Assembly (NCBI GenBank): GCA_963734025.1
Contig: CAVTFR010000020.1
Location: 7,006-71,005 of the forward strand
From: JACVRW01 sp963734025
GTDB lineage: Bacteria; Actinomycetota; Thermoleophilia; Solirubrobacterales; Thermoleophilaceae
Direction of reading: 5' to 3'
DNA length: 64,000 nucleotides
Shown: piece by piece, positions 49,638 to 57,769 of the stretch
Position numbering within the stretch: the first letter of the stretch is position 1
Layout of the letters: the number at the start of each line of letters is the position of its first letter
Notes under the pieces: model-generated
Databases searched by the model: none
What the model saw: only the letters and a program-made list of their open reading frames with translations
Told to the model about the DNA's origin: nothing
Program-made: the position numbers and the translations under genes

Positions 49638-50633
49638 GTGAACCGGACCGCCGAGCTGCCGAATGCGCGCCAGGTGCTCGTGCTGGCCGCGGGCGGGACC
49701 ATCTCCATGAAGGGGGAGGCCGGCGCCGTGCCCCAGCTCGACGGCGATGGCCTGATCGCCGATGTGCCCCGCCTCGCCGCCTTCGCGGGGCTCCGGAGCA
49801 GGACGGTGTTCAACAAGCCGAGCGCCCACCTCAGCCTGGATGACCAGCTCGAGGTGTGCCGCCAGGCCCGCGACGCAGCCCGCAAGGGCACCGGCGTGGT
49901 CGTGACTCACGGCACCGACTCGCTCGAGGAGACCTCGATGCTGTGCGACATCCTCCACGATGCCGACGCGCCAATCGTCTTCACCGGGGCAATCCGGCCC
50001 GCCTCGGCGCCGGGGGCGGACGGCCCGGCGAACCTCGTCGACGCGGTGAGCGTTGCCGCGAGCGCCGAGGCCGCCGGGATGGGTGTGCTGGTCTGCTTCG
50101 GCGGCGAGATCCATCACGCGCGCGGGGTGCGCAAGACCGACACGGTCTCCCTCGTGGCCTTCTCCTCGCCTCAGACCGGACCGCTTGGCCGCGTGACCGA
50201 GGGGCATCCGATCATCTGGTCGCGGATCCCTCGCAACCCGCCGCTCGACCCGCCGAGCCTCAACGGGTCGGTGCTGATCGTGCCGACGGCCGCGGGGGAC
50301 GACGGCACGCTGGCGCGGGCCGCGCTTGCAACCGATCCAGACGGGATGGTCATCGGCACGCTCGGCGCCGGCCACCTCCCGCCGCCCGTGCTCGAGCTGT
50401 GGGCCGAGGCGGCGGAGCGCATCCCGGTCGTGGCCTACTGCCGTCCCGAGCGTGGAGTGATCCTCTCCGCCACCTACGGCTACCCCGGCTCGGAGCAGGA
50501 CCTGCGCGACACGGCGATCATCCCCGCCGGCTTTCTCTCGCCTCAGGCCGCGCGCATGAAGCTGCTCGCCTGCCTTGCGGCGGGCATGTCCATCGGCGAA
50601 GCGCGCTGGGCCTTCAGCCAGGACGACGGCTGA
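49638..50633 (+). CDS. L-asparaginase
   Basis: A 331-aa asparaginase of the bacterial type I/II fold. The first catalytic Thr is in VLVLAAGGTISMKG, and the second signature is VVVTHGTDSLEETSML with Thr, Asp and the active Lys region FTGAIRPASAPGADGPANL. The C-terminal domain has LGAGHLPPPVLELW. No signal peptide is seen, so a cytoplasmic enzyme is likely. GTG 49638 lies 5 bp after the sulfatase-like stop, so the two genes may be co-transcribed. It converts asparagine to aspartate and ammonia. Confidence 0.88.
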   Translation: MNRTAELPNARQVLVLAAGGTISMKGEAGAVPQLDGDGLIADVPRLAAFAGLRSRTVFNKPSAHLSLDDQLEVCRQARDAARKGTGVVVTHGTDSLEETSMLCDILHDADAPIVFTGAIRPASAPGADGPANLVDAVSVAASAEAAGMGVLVCFGGEIHHARGVRKTDTVSLVAFSSPQTGPLGRVTEGHPIIWSRIPRNPPLDPPSLNGSVLIVPTAAGDDGTLARAALATDPDGMVIGTLGAGHLPPPVLELWAEAAERIPVVAYCRPERGVILSATYGYPGSEQDLRDTAIIPAGFLSPQAARMKLLACLAAGMSIGEARWAFSQDDG

Positions 50634-50640
50634 GCGTCCA

Positions 50641-51030
50641 CTAGCCCGACGGAATCGCCGGATCGAGCTCGTAGTAGTCGCTCGCCTGGTGGGTGTAGAT
50701 CTGCACCGTCGTGCGCAGGCCGGTGGGCGGGTCGAGCGTTCCGGCCGCGATGCTGATCGTCTCCTTGCCGGGCGCGTCCCAGAACAGGCTCGAGCCGCAT
50801 TCGCCGCAGAACCCGCGCCGAGCATGCGCGTCGCTGTCGGGGCTGACGATCCAGCGCAGGCCGTCGTCACTCACGAAACGCACCCGCTCCCGCGGCGCGG
50901 AGGTCATCGCGCAGACATGGCCGTGCCAGCGCCGGCATTCCACGCAGTGGCAGAGCTCGACGTCGCGGACCGGCGGCTCGACCTCGAAGCGGACCGCCCC
51001 GCAGAGGCAACGACCTGTGACAGGCTTCAT
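50641..51030 (-). CDS. GFA/CENP-V zinc-binding family protein
   Basis: A 129-aa protein of the glutathione-dependent formaldehyde-activating (Gfa/CENP-V) family. The zinc ligands are Cys8 and Cys10 in GRCLCGAVRF, Cys27, Cys29 and Cys32 in LCHCVECRRWHG, and Cys75 and Cys78 in FCGECGSSLFW. Most members do not have a proven activity, and formaldehyde handling should not be assumed. It is convergent with the asparaginase and divergent from the HD-domain gene. Confidence 0.87.
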   Translation of the reverse strand: MKPVTGRCLCGAVRFEVEPPVRDVELCHCVECRRWHGHVCAMTSAPRERVRFVSDDGLRWIVSPDSDAHARRGFCGECGSSLFWDAPGKETISIAAGTLDPPTGLRTTVQIYTHQASDYYELDPAIPSG

Positions 51031-51057
51031 GGCCGCGGAGCCTAGTAGCGTGGCCGC

Positions 51058-51625
51058 ATGGAGACCGTCTCGTTCCGCCGCATGGACGAGGCCACCGCGG
51101 CCGACTACGAGCTCCTCGCCCGCTACGAGGACGACATGCTGCGGGAGCTGCCCGACCGGATGCTCGCAGGCGGTCGAGGCGCTCGACCGCTCCTACGGCG
51201 GCTACCAGGTCACGCGCAAGGAGCACTCGCTGCAGTCGGCGACGCACGCGTTCCGCGACGGCCGCGACGAGGAGTACGTCGTGGCGGCGCTGCTGCACGA
51301 CGTCGGCGACGTCCTCGCGCCGCACACGCACGGCGAGATGATGAACGCGGTCCTGAAGCCGTTCGTGTCCGAGGAGATCTGCTGGGTCGTGTCACACCAC
51401 GGCGTCTTCCAGGAGTACTACTACGGCCACCTCACGGGCGGCGACCGCGACGCTCGCGAGCGCTACCGCGGTCACCAGTGGTTCGACGCCTGCGCCGAGT
51501 TCTGCGAGCGCTACGACCAGAACTGCTTCGACCCGGACTACGAGTCGCTGCCGCTCGACTTCTTCGAGCCGATGGTACGGCGGGTGTTCGCGGAGCCGCG
51601 CTACCTCGAGCGCGGCCCCGCGTAA
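51058..51625 (+). pseudogene. HD-domain (PhnZ-like) protein, frameshifted
   Basis: ATG 51058 opens METVSFRRMDEATAADYELL and continues to LPDRML; the frame then shifts by one base near 51169, and the protein continues as AVEALDRSYGGYQVTRKEHS. The HD metal site is intact (EHSLQSATHAFRDG, LLHDVGDVLAPHTHGE, VSHHGVFQEYYY), followed by the C-terminal NCFDPDYESLPLDFFEPMVR typical of PhnZ-like HD proteins, some of which are diiron oxygenases. Dropping one G in GCAGGCGG restores about 188 residues. Sequencing error or true inactivation cannot be told apart here. Confidence 0.78.
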
Positions 51626-51632
51626 CCCTCGG

Positions 51633-52644
51633 CTACTGCTGGCCCAGCCAGGCGTCGACCGTGTCGCGGTTGTCCGCGACCCAGTCCTGACCCGCCTTCT
51701 CGGGATCCTCCTTGTCGCCTGCGATCGCCTTGGCGACCGCCTCCTGATCCGTCGTTCGTGATCTTCATCCGCTTCAGCACGTCGTACGCGGGCGAGCCGC
51801 TGTCAGCGAACTTCTTGCTGAACAGCTTGTTGATGATGGTCTCGATGTACTCACACTTGTACTGCTCGGGGTCGCCACCGGCCTTGGCATCCTCCTTACA
51901 CCCCTCGAAGATAGGCGGCAGCTTCACCTCGGCGAGGTCGTACTGTGCGAATAGGTACTGCGGCGAGTACCAGTAGAAGAGCACCGGCTTCTTCTGCTTA
52001 TAGAGCTGGCTCCAGCGCGCGACCTGGGCCGGCTCGGCGCCGGCGGTAACGTGCTTGAAGTTCAGGTCCAGCGCCTCGATCAGCTCCTTGTCCTTCTGCA
52101 CATAGGAGGGATCGCCGCCGAGGAACATACCCTGGTCGCCCGACTCCGCCGTCTTGAACAGGTCCTCCTCGCCCTTCAGGCCCTTCCAGCTCTTGAACTC
52201 GGGATGTTCGTCCATCAAGTACTGCGGGATGAACCAGCCGATGTGGCCAACGACGCCCAGCGGGCCGCCGTCGACGACGGTGCCCGCCTTCTCGACGTAC
52301 TGCTTGTCCTCGTCGGGGTGGTCCCAGTCCTCTAGCACCGCGTCGACCTTGCCGTCGGCCATCGCCTGGTAGACGGGGATCTCGGTGATCTTCGTGATCT
52401 CGACCTCGCAGCCGAGGTCATCCTCGAGGACCGCCTTGGCGATATAGACGTTGGCCGTCGAGCCGGCCCAAGCGTTCTCGTTGATCGCGACCTTGCCGCA
52501 GTCCTTGCCGGCCGACGGCGCTACTCTTCCCCGCCACCGTCCCGACGGGTCCTCTTCCTTGTCCTCGCCGCACGCCGCGACCAGGAGCACGAGCGCCAGG
52601 GCCATCGCAAGCGACAGCGCGAGGCGAGTCCTCTTCCCCTCCAT
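51633..52644 (-). pseudogene. Glycine betaine ABC transporter substrate-binding lipoprotein, 3' frameshift
   Basis: ATG 52644 follows GAGGAGG and opens a lipoprotein signal with lipobox LLVAAC. The OpuAC/ProX-like domain contains KVAINENAWAGSTANVYIAK, DAVLEDWDHPDEDKQYVEK and VLFYWYSPQYLFAQYDLAEV, where aromatic residues would form the betaine cage. Near 51755 the frame breaks after LKRMKITN; a one-base correction gives DQEAVAKAIAGDKEDPEKAG and a normal ending DAWLGQQ at TAG 51633. It overlaps the permease stop and is the last gene of the transporter operon. Confidence 0.82.
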
Positions 52645-54710
52645 CACGCATTCCCTCCTCGTGGTTGTCCTTGTCGTCTAAGAAGCGTCCAACCGCCTCC
52701 GGGGCCGCGGCCTGAGCGACGCAGCGCGGCAGCCCGCTGGCCCTGCGTCACGCGGTCGAGTGCGATCCCGAGCGCCAGGATCGCGAGCGATGCGACCACT
52801 CCCTCGCCGAACTCGTTGCGCTGCAGGCCGCGGGCGATCATGTCGCCGAGCGCGCCCGAGCCGACGAGCCCGCCGATCACGACGACGGCGAGCACCAGGA
52901 TGATCGCCTGGTTGACGCCGAGCATGATCGAGTCGCGCGCGAGCGGCAGCTTCACCTTGGCCAGCACCTGCGCCCGTGAGGCCCCGAATGACGAGGCCGC
53001 CTCGACGGCCGCGGGCGGAACGCCCCGCAGGCCGTTCGTGACGAGCCGGATCACGACCGGTATCGCATACAGCACCGACGCGACGATGCCGGGGATCCGC
53101 GACACCGGCATCAGATAGATGAACGGAATGATGTAGACGAGCTGCGGGAGCGTCTGCAGCGTGTCGAGCAGCGGCCGCAGCAGGCGCTCGACGCGCGGGC
53201 TCTCAGCCGCCCAGACTCCGATCGCGATCCCGAATGCGACGGCGAGCGCGGTCGCCACGAGCACCTGGGAGAGGGTGTCCATCGCGGGGTCCCAGACGCC
53301 CATGACCCCGATGACGGCGAGCATCACGAACGCCGTGATCGCCGGGCGCAGGCCGCTGATCACGAGGGCTATAGCGGTGAGCCCGCCGAGCATGATGAAC
53401 CAGGGCGTCTCGACGAGCACCTTCCGCAGCGGCTCGAGCATGTACTCGAGCAGGAAGTTCCCGATCGGCTCGGTGATCCCGAACACGAACGAGGTCGGGT
53501 CCTGCACGTAGTCGAGCACGTCCTGGATCCAACCCAGCAGCGTGTCCTCGATCGTTGCCGTGTAGACGGTGCTGGCCGTCTCGAACTCGTCCGGGTAGAT
53601 GCTGTCGGCGCCGAGCGCGCGGGCAACGAGCACGATCGCGGCGATTGCTGCGAAGGTGGCGATCGTCATCAGGCGGAGCCGCTTGCGGCCCTCTTCGGTC
53701 AGGTGCCGGCGTGCGGGGTCGGTGCGGTCCGCGATCGCGGAGGTTGCGCGGTCGAGGGCAATCGCCATGATCACGATCGCGATGCCGGCGAGGATCGCGA
53801 GCGCGGCGTTCGAGTAGAGCCCGTTCGTCACGACGTCGCCGAGCCCGCGGCCGCCGATGAGGCCCGCGATCACGACGAGCGAGAGCGCGAACATGATCGT
53901 CTGGTTGAGGGCGAGGAGCAGCTGCCGGCGCGCCAGCGGGAGCTGCACCTTGAAGAGCGTCTGCGCGCGCGTCGAGCCAAAGGCGCTCGCGGCTTCGACG
54001 GCGTCCGCCGTGACACCGCGGATGCCGAGCGCGGTGATGCGCACGGCGGGCGGAATCGCGTAGATCATCGTGCAGATCACGGCCGCCGCCGGCCCCACCG
54101 AGAACAGGATCACGATCGGCATCAGGTATGCGAAGGCGGGCACGATCTGCATCGCGTCGAGAGCGGGGGTGAGTCCTCGGTAGAAGCGGTCGGAGCGCCC
54201 GGCCGCGATCCCGATCGGAACACCCACCGCCAGCGAGAGCAGCACGGCGGCCGACATCAGGGCGAGCGTCTGGATGCTCTCCTCCCACAGCCCCATGAGC
54301 GCGAACGAGACGAACGCGCCGAAGACGATCAGCGCCGCCCGCCAGCCGCCGAAGCGCAGCACGATGAGGACCGACGCGGCGATCGTGCCGACCCAGGTGA
54401 GCCACAGCAGCACGTTGTTGATGGCCGTCACGAGCCACTCGGCTAGCGCCCGGAAGCCGTCGAGGATCGCGAACACGATGTTCGGGTTCTCGGCCGTGCG
54501 CTGCTCGAGCAGCCAGGTCTGAGCGCTGTCGAGGCGCTCCGGGAGCTCCTGCCAGGTGAGCGACGCGGGCCAGGGGAACTCGCCGCTCAGCGCGGCGTAG
54601 CCCAGCAGGATCAGCGCAACGATCCCCGCCACCTGCACCGGCCGGCTGCGCCAGCGCGACGCCGGCGCGAAGGCCGCGGGGGCCGCGAGCCTGCCGCTAG
54701 CTACTGCCAC
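52644..54710 (-). CDS. Glycine betaine ABC permease with two fused permease domains
   Basis: A 688-aa membrane protein with two tandem BPD_transp_1 domains. The first EAA-type loop is GVTADAVEAASAFGSTRAQT with VQLPLARRQLLLALNQ. The second is GVPPAAVEAASSFGASRAQV with VKLPLARDSIMLGVNQ. The halves are clearly homologous and joined by a region with further TM segments (about 350-480). Standard OpuAB/ProW permeases hold one such domain and act as homodimers, so this is a covalent dimer. GTG 54710 overlaps the ATPase stop by 14 nt. Confidence 0.87.
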   Translation of the reverse strand: MAVASGRLAAPAAFAPASRWRSRPVQVAGIVALILLGYAALSGEFPWPASLTWQELPERLDSAQTWLLEQRTAENPNIVFAILDGFRALAEWLVTAINNVLLWLTWVGTIAASVLIVLRFGGWRAALIVFGAFVSFALMGLWEESIQTLALMSAAVLLSLAVGVPIGIAAGRSDRFYRGLTPALDAMQIVPAFAYLMPIVILFSVGPAAAVICTMIYAIPPAVRITALGIRGVTADAVEAASAFGSTRAQTLFKVQLPLARRQLLLALNQTIMFALSLVVIAGLIGGRGLGDVVTNGLYSNAALAILAGIAIVIMAIALDRATSAIADRTDPARRHLTEEGRKRLRLMTIATFAAIAAIVLVARALGADSIYPDEFETASTVYTATIEDTLLGWIQDVLDYVQDPTSFVFGITEPIGNFLLEYMLEPLRKVLVETPWFIMLGGLTAIALVISGLRPAITAFVMLAVIGVMGVWDPAMDTLSQVLVATALAVAFGIAIGVWAAESPRVERLLRPLLDTLQTLPQLVYIIPFIYLMPVSRIPGIVASVLYAIPVVIRLVTNGLRGVPPAAVEAASSFGASRAQVLAKVKLPLARDSIMLGVNQAIILVLAVVVIGGLVGSGALGDMIARGLQRNEFGEGVVASLAILALGIALDRVTQGQRAAALRRSGRGPGGGWTLLRRQGQPRGGNA

Positions 54711-55803
54711 CCGATGCCTCGGCCCCACCCGCCATCGCGCCGAGCACCGCCTCGCGGTCCACGACTCCGACAACGCGCCCGTCCTCGATCGCGCGCACCG
54801 GGCGGTCCGTGGCGGCCACAATGGGGATGGCGTCCCTGACGGTGCTATGGACGTCGAGCTCCGGACCGCCCGAATCCTCGCCCGGGCGCGGCTCGCGCAT
54901 GATCCAGCGCAGCGTGAGGACGTGCGTGCGCGGGATGTCGCGCGTGAAGTTCTCGACGTACTCGTCGGCGGGCGAGCCCACGAGCTCCTCCGGCGTGCCG
55001 AGCTGCACGATGCCGCCGTCACGCATGATCGCGATCCGGTCGCCGAGCCGCAGGGCCTCGGCCAGGTCGTGCGTGATGAACAGCATCGTCTTGCCGGTCT
55101 CCGCCTGCAGGCGGATCACCTCGTCCTGCATGTCGCGCCGGATCAGCGGGTCGAGCGCGCTGAAGGGCTCGTCGTAGAGCATGAGCGTCGGGTCGACGGC
55201 GAAGGCACGGCCGAGCCCGACGCGCTGCTGCATGCCGCCCGAGAGCTGGTCGGGGAACTGGTTGGCGGCGTCCTCGAGGCCCACGAGCTCCAGCACCTCC
55301 TGGGCGCGCGCCAGCCGCTTAGCCTTCGGCACGCCCTGGATCTCGAGGCCGAAGGCGACGTTGTCGATCACGCGGCGGTGGGCGAGCAGGCCGAAGTGCT
55401 GGAAGACCATCGCGACGGTGTGCCGGCGCAGCTCGCGCAGCTCGGCCCCGTCGGCCGCCATCACGTCCTGGCCGGTGATGCTGATCTTGCCGGCGCTCGG
55501 CTCGATCAGACGGATCAGCGTGCGGACGAGCGTCGACTTGCCCGAGCCGGACAGTCCCATGACCACGAAGACCTCGCCCGGCTGGATCTCGATCGACACG
55601 TCGCGCACGGCGACGACGCAGCCGGTCTTCTGGCGGAGCTCCCGCGGCGGCAGATCGCAATCGGGCGTTCCGATCAGCCTGTCGGCATGGGGGCCGAACA
55701 CCTTCCACACGCCTTCGGCGCGGACGACCGGCTCGCCGTTGTCGCTGCCGGCGGGGGGCCCCTCCACGGTGGGAGCGACGCTGCCGCTGCCCGTCTCCCT
55801 CAT
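54697..55803 (-). CDS. Glycine betaine/proline ABC transporter ATP-binding protein
   Basis: A 368-aa ProV/OpuAA-type ATPase. The N-terminal RQKTGCVVAVRDVSIEI leads to Walker A GLSGSGKST, the Q-loop MVFQHFGLLAHR, the signature LSGGMQQRVGL and Walker B LMLYDEPFSALDP. The C-terminal part (about 270-350) contains CBS-like segments (VRDAIPIVAATDRPVRAIED, VVGVVDREAVLG), which in OpuA sense ionic strength. It is the first gene of the ATPase-permease-binding protein operon. The palindrome TGATATATCA lies 11 bp upstream of ATG 55803. Confidence 0.9.
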   Translation of the reverse strand: MRETGSGSVAPTVEGPPAGSDNGEPVVRAEGVWKVFGPHADRLIGTPDCDLPPRELRQKTGCVVAVRDVSIEIQPGEVFVVMGLSGSGKSTLVRTLIRLIEPSAGKISITGQDVMAADGAELRELRRHTVAMVFQHFGLLAHRRVIDNVAFGLEIQGVPKAKRLARAQEVLELVGLEDAANQFPDQLSGGMQQRVGLGRAFAVDPTLMLYDEPFSALDPLIRRDMQDEVIRLQAETGKTMLFITHDLAEALRLGDRIAIMRDGGIVQLGTPEELVGSPADEYVENFTRDIPRTHVLTLRWIMREPRPGEDSGGPELDVHSTVRDAIPIVAATDRPVRAIEDGRVVGVVDREAVLGAMAGGAEASGGSS

Positions 55804-55813
55804 CTGCGAGCGA

Positions 55814-55823
55814 TGATATATCA
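55814..55823. promoter_or_regulatory. AT-rich palindrome before the betaine transporter operon
   Basis: TGATATATCA is a perfect 10-bp palindrome in the 81-bp gap between the ATPase gene and the upstream aldehyde dehydrogenase. It contains TATAT-like -10 sequence on the minus strand. It could be part of a promoter or an operator; evidence is limited to position and symmetry. Confidence 0.3.
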
Positions 55824-55884
55824 GGGTTCAGGCCGCCCGCCAGCGGCTTCGCCGTCGCCTAACACTGAGGCGGGCGGCGCGTCG

Positions 55885-56514
55885 TCAGGTACGGATGAGG
55901 ACCGTCTGGAGCTCGGTGAGCGTGTCCATCGGATACGGCCCGCCGACCCGTCCGATGCCGCTCTCGGAGCGGGCTCGCCCGCCCCAGGGGAGGTGCGGCT
56001 CCCAGTAGTTCGTGGTCTCGTTGATGTTGACGAGGCCCATGTGGACCGAATCGGCGTAGCGCATCCCGGCGCCGAGGTCGGCGGTGAAGATCGCCGCCAT
56101 CAGCCCGTAGGTCTGCACGTTCGTCTGCTCGATCGCATCCTCGAGCGACGAGATGCCCATGATCGGCGCGATCGGGCCGAACGTCTCTTGCGTGACCGCG
56201 ATCGAGTCGGCCGGGACCTCGTCCAGGACCGTCGGCTCCCAGTAGAGGCTGGTCGGGAAGCCGGAGGCCCGGGTGCCCCCGGTCACGACGCGCGCGCCGC
56301 GCTCGACCGCGTCGCCCACGTGCTCGTCCATCTTCAAGGCGCCGGCCTCGTTGTTGACGGGGCCCATCGTCGTCGAGTCGTCGAACGGGTCCCCGAGCCG
56401 GACCTCGCGCTCCACCTCGCCGGCCAGGAGCTCGACGAACTCCTCGCGCACCGCCTCGTGCACGAGCAGCCGCTCGGCCGCGGTGCCGCCGAACGACCCG
56501 GCTCTTGAACCGTC
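55885..56514 (-). pseudogene. Aldehyde dehydrogenase, truncated (C-terminal third only)
   Basis: A frame ending at TGA 55885 encodes the last about 200 residues of an ALDH: ERLLVHEAVREEFVELLAGE, DDSTTMGPVNNEAGALKMD, ITQETFGP-type region (VTQETFGPIAPIMG) and GLVNINETTNYWEPHLPWGG. The catalytic-Cys segment and everything upstream is missing: at about 56510 homology stops and an opposite-strand amidohydrolase fragment begins. It lies upstream of the betaine transporter on the same strand, so a betaine-aldehyde dehydrogenase is a reasonable guess. It is cut by the junction described in the findings. Confidence 0.78.
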
Positions 56515-56516
56515 CT

Positions 56517-56964
56517 CGACTTGCCGAAGAACTCGACCTGCCCGTGCTTATTCACACGGAGGGGAGTGCCATATTTGCCGGGCTTTGGCTGCCGCCGGCA
56601 ACCCCGTGTTGCTGAGGATGTGCTCGTCCGCCACCCGAAACTCCAGCTTTTTGTCGAGAATGCGGGGTATCCCTATCGTGGCGAAATGATCGCGATGATG
56701 TATCAGTACCCGCAGCTCCATGCCGAAATGTCGACCATGAGCTGGGTGATCCCGCGCCTTGCTTTCTACGACTATCTGGAGGCGTTCGTGCGAGCCGGTC
56801 TCGGCAAGCGGCTGATGTTCGGCTCGGATCAGATGCGCTGGCCGGAGAAGATCGGAGAAGGCATTGAAGCGATTGAACAGGCGCCATTCCTAACGGAGGA
56901 ACAGAAGCGAGACATTCTCTATCACAACGCAGTTCGCTTTCTGCGTCTCACAGGATCTCCATAG
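56517..56964 (+). pseudogene. Amidohydrolase (Amidohydro_2) C-terminal fragment, frameshifted
   Basis: From about 56517 one frame reads LAEELDLPVLIHTEG, a second holds ALAAAGNPVLL, and a third continues EDVLVRHPKLQLFVENAGYP to the natural end RDILYHNAVRFLRL. The metal-binding Asp is in LMFGSDQMRWP. At least two frame changes fall between 56545 and 56620. The N-terminal half of the TIM barrel is absent because the fragment starts at the truncation point of the aldehyde dehydrogenase. This is a broken gene. Confidence 0.75.
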
Positions 56965-57314
56965 CGCGGGTCTTGCGCCTCCGCTGGAACACTGCTGCTG
57001 CCGGCGCACTGTAGGTAACTGACGATGCAGGCGGACGACTCTACCCGTCGCGTCTGCCTGGTGAGCCGCCTGGTGGCGTCGAAGAAATGGATCTGTATCC
57101 GGCACTCCCGCACTCCGCGCGCGTCGGGATTCAGTTCTCGTTTTGAGCTGGCGCTCGGGCACGCCTGTCGAGCCGCTAACTGAGGGTAGCGACGGACCGT
57201 CCACAACGTGCTCGGCTATACTGGAAAGACCCGTAAGTCATCGCAGCACATTAGAGGACGTATCACAATCGACGGAAATTCAATTCAGGCACCCGCAAGT
57301 TGTTAACTCTAAAA
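56965..57314. other. No gene recognised
   Basis: This 350-base stretch of visibly lower G+C holds no open frame with recognisable similarity on either strand. It ends with an A/T-rich segment before the tRNA-Ser-like fragment. No repeat or terminator stands out. Confidence 0.5.
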
Positions 57315-57355
57315 GGAGAGATGTCCGAGTGGTTGAAGGAGCACGCTGGAAAGCG
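57315..57355 (+). tRNA. 5' half of a tRNA-Ser(GGA), incomplete
   Basis: GGAGAGATGTCCGAGTGG begins a bacterial tRNA-Ser, with acceptor 5' strand, D arm and anticodon stem CACGC. The anticodon loop reads TGGAAA instead of TTGGAAA, one T short, and the stem closes with GCG. No variable arm, T arm or 3' acceptor strand follows. It is a broken tRNA gene, either a recombination remnant or an indel-damaged copy. Confidence 0.6.
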
Positions 57356-57560
57356 AAGCTTGCGAGGGACACCGAGGGATACGCAGAGACCTCAACGCGC
57401 ACGCCCTCAACGAATTAGCCGCTTGAAAGTATCGCTCGGTGTGTCACTGTAAACTGTCATATTCTTTGCGGTTCTGAAGCCTAGGTATCACACTCCTATC
57501 ACAATCGCGGTCTTCACATAGAGACGCACCTCTTACAGCCGTTAATTTCTTGCCTGCTCC

Positions 57561-57659
57561 TCAGATTTTCAGCTGACCGTTCTCGATGATCGCTTTGCCG
57601 TCCAGCGTGACCGTCGTTCCGGCAGAGACTTCTGGATCCGCCAGCTTCGCAAGCCCGAA
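57561..57659 (-). pseudogene. Orphan C-terminal fragment of an unidentified protein
   Basis: A minus-strand frame ends at TGA 57561 with PFGLAKLADPEVSAGTTV and finishes LDGKAIIENGQLKI. It has the look of a protein C-terminus such as the last strands of an amidohydrolase-type enzyme, but the family is not certain. An in-frame TAG lies immediately upstream, so the fragment is isolated. Confidence 0.35.
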
Positions 57660-57769
57660 AGGCTAGGACGCGCGGCGCTTCGGAGTGGAGTTCGTTGCCT
57701 GACCCATGAATGTGTTTGCGCAGCGCCTGCGCGCAATAGATGCAGGCCCGAAGGCGAATGGGCGCTAAG

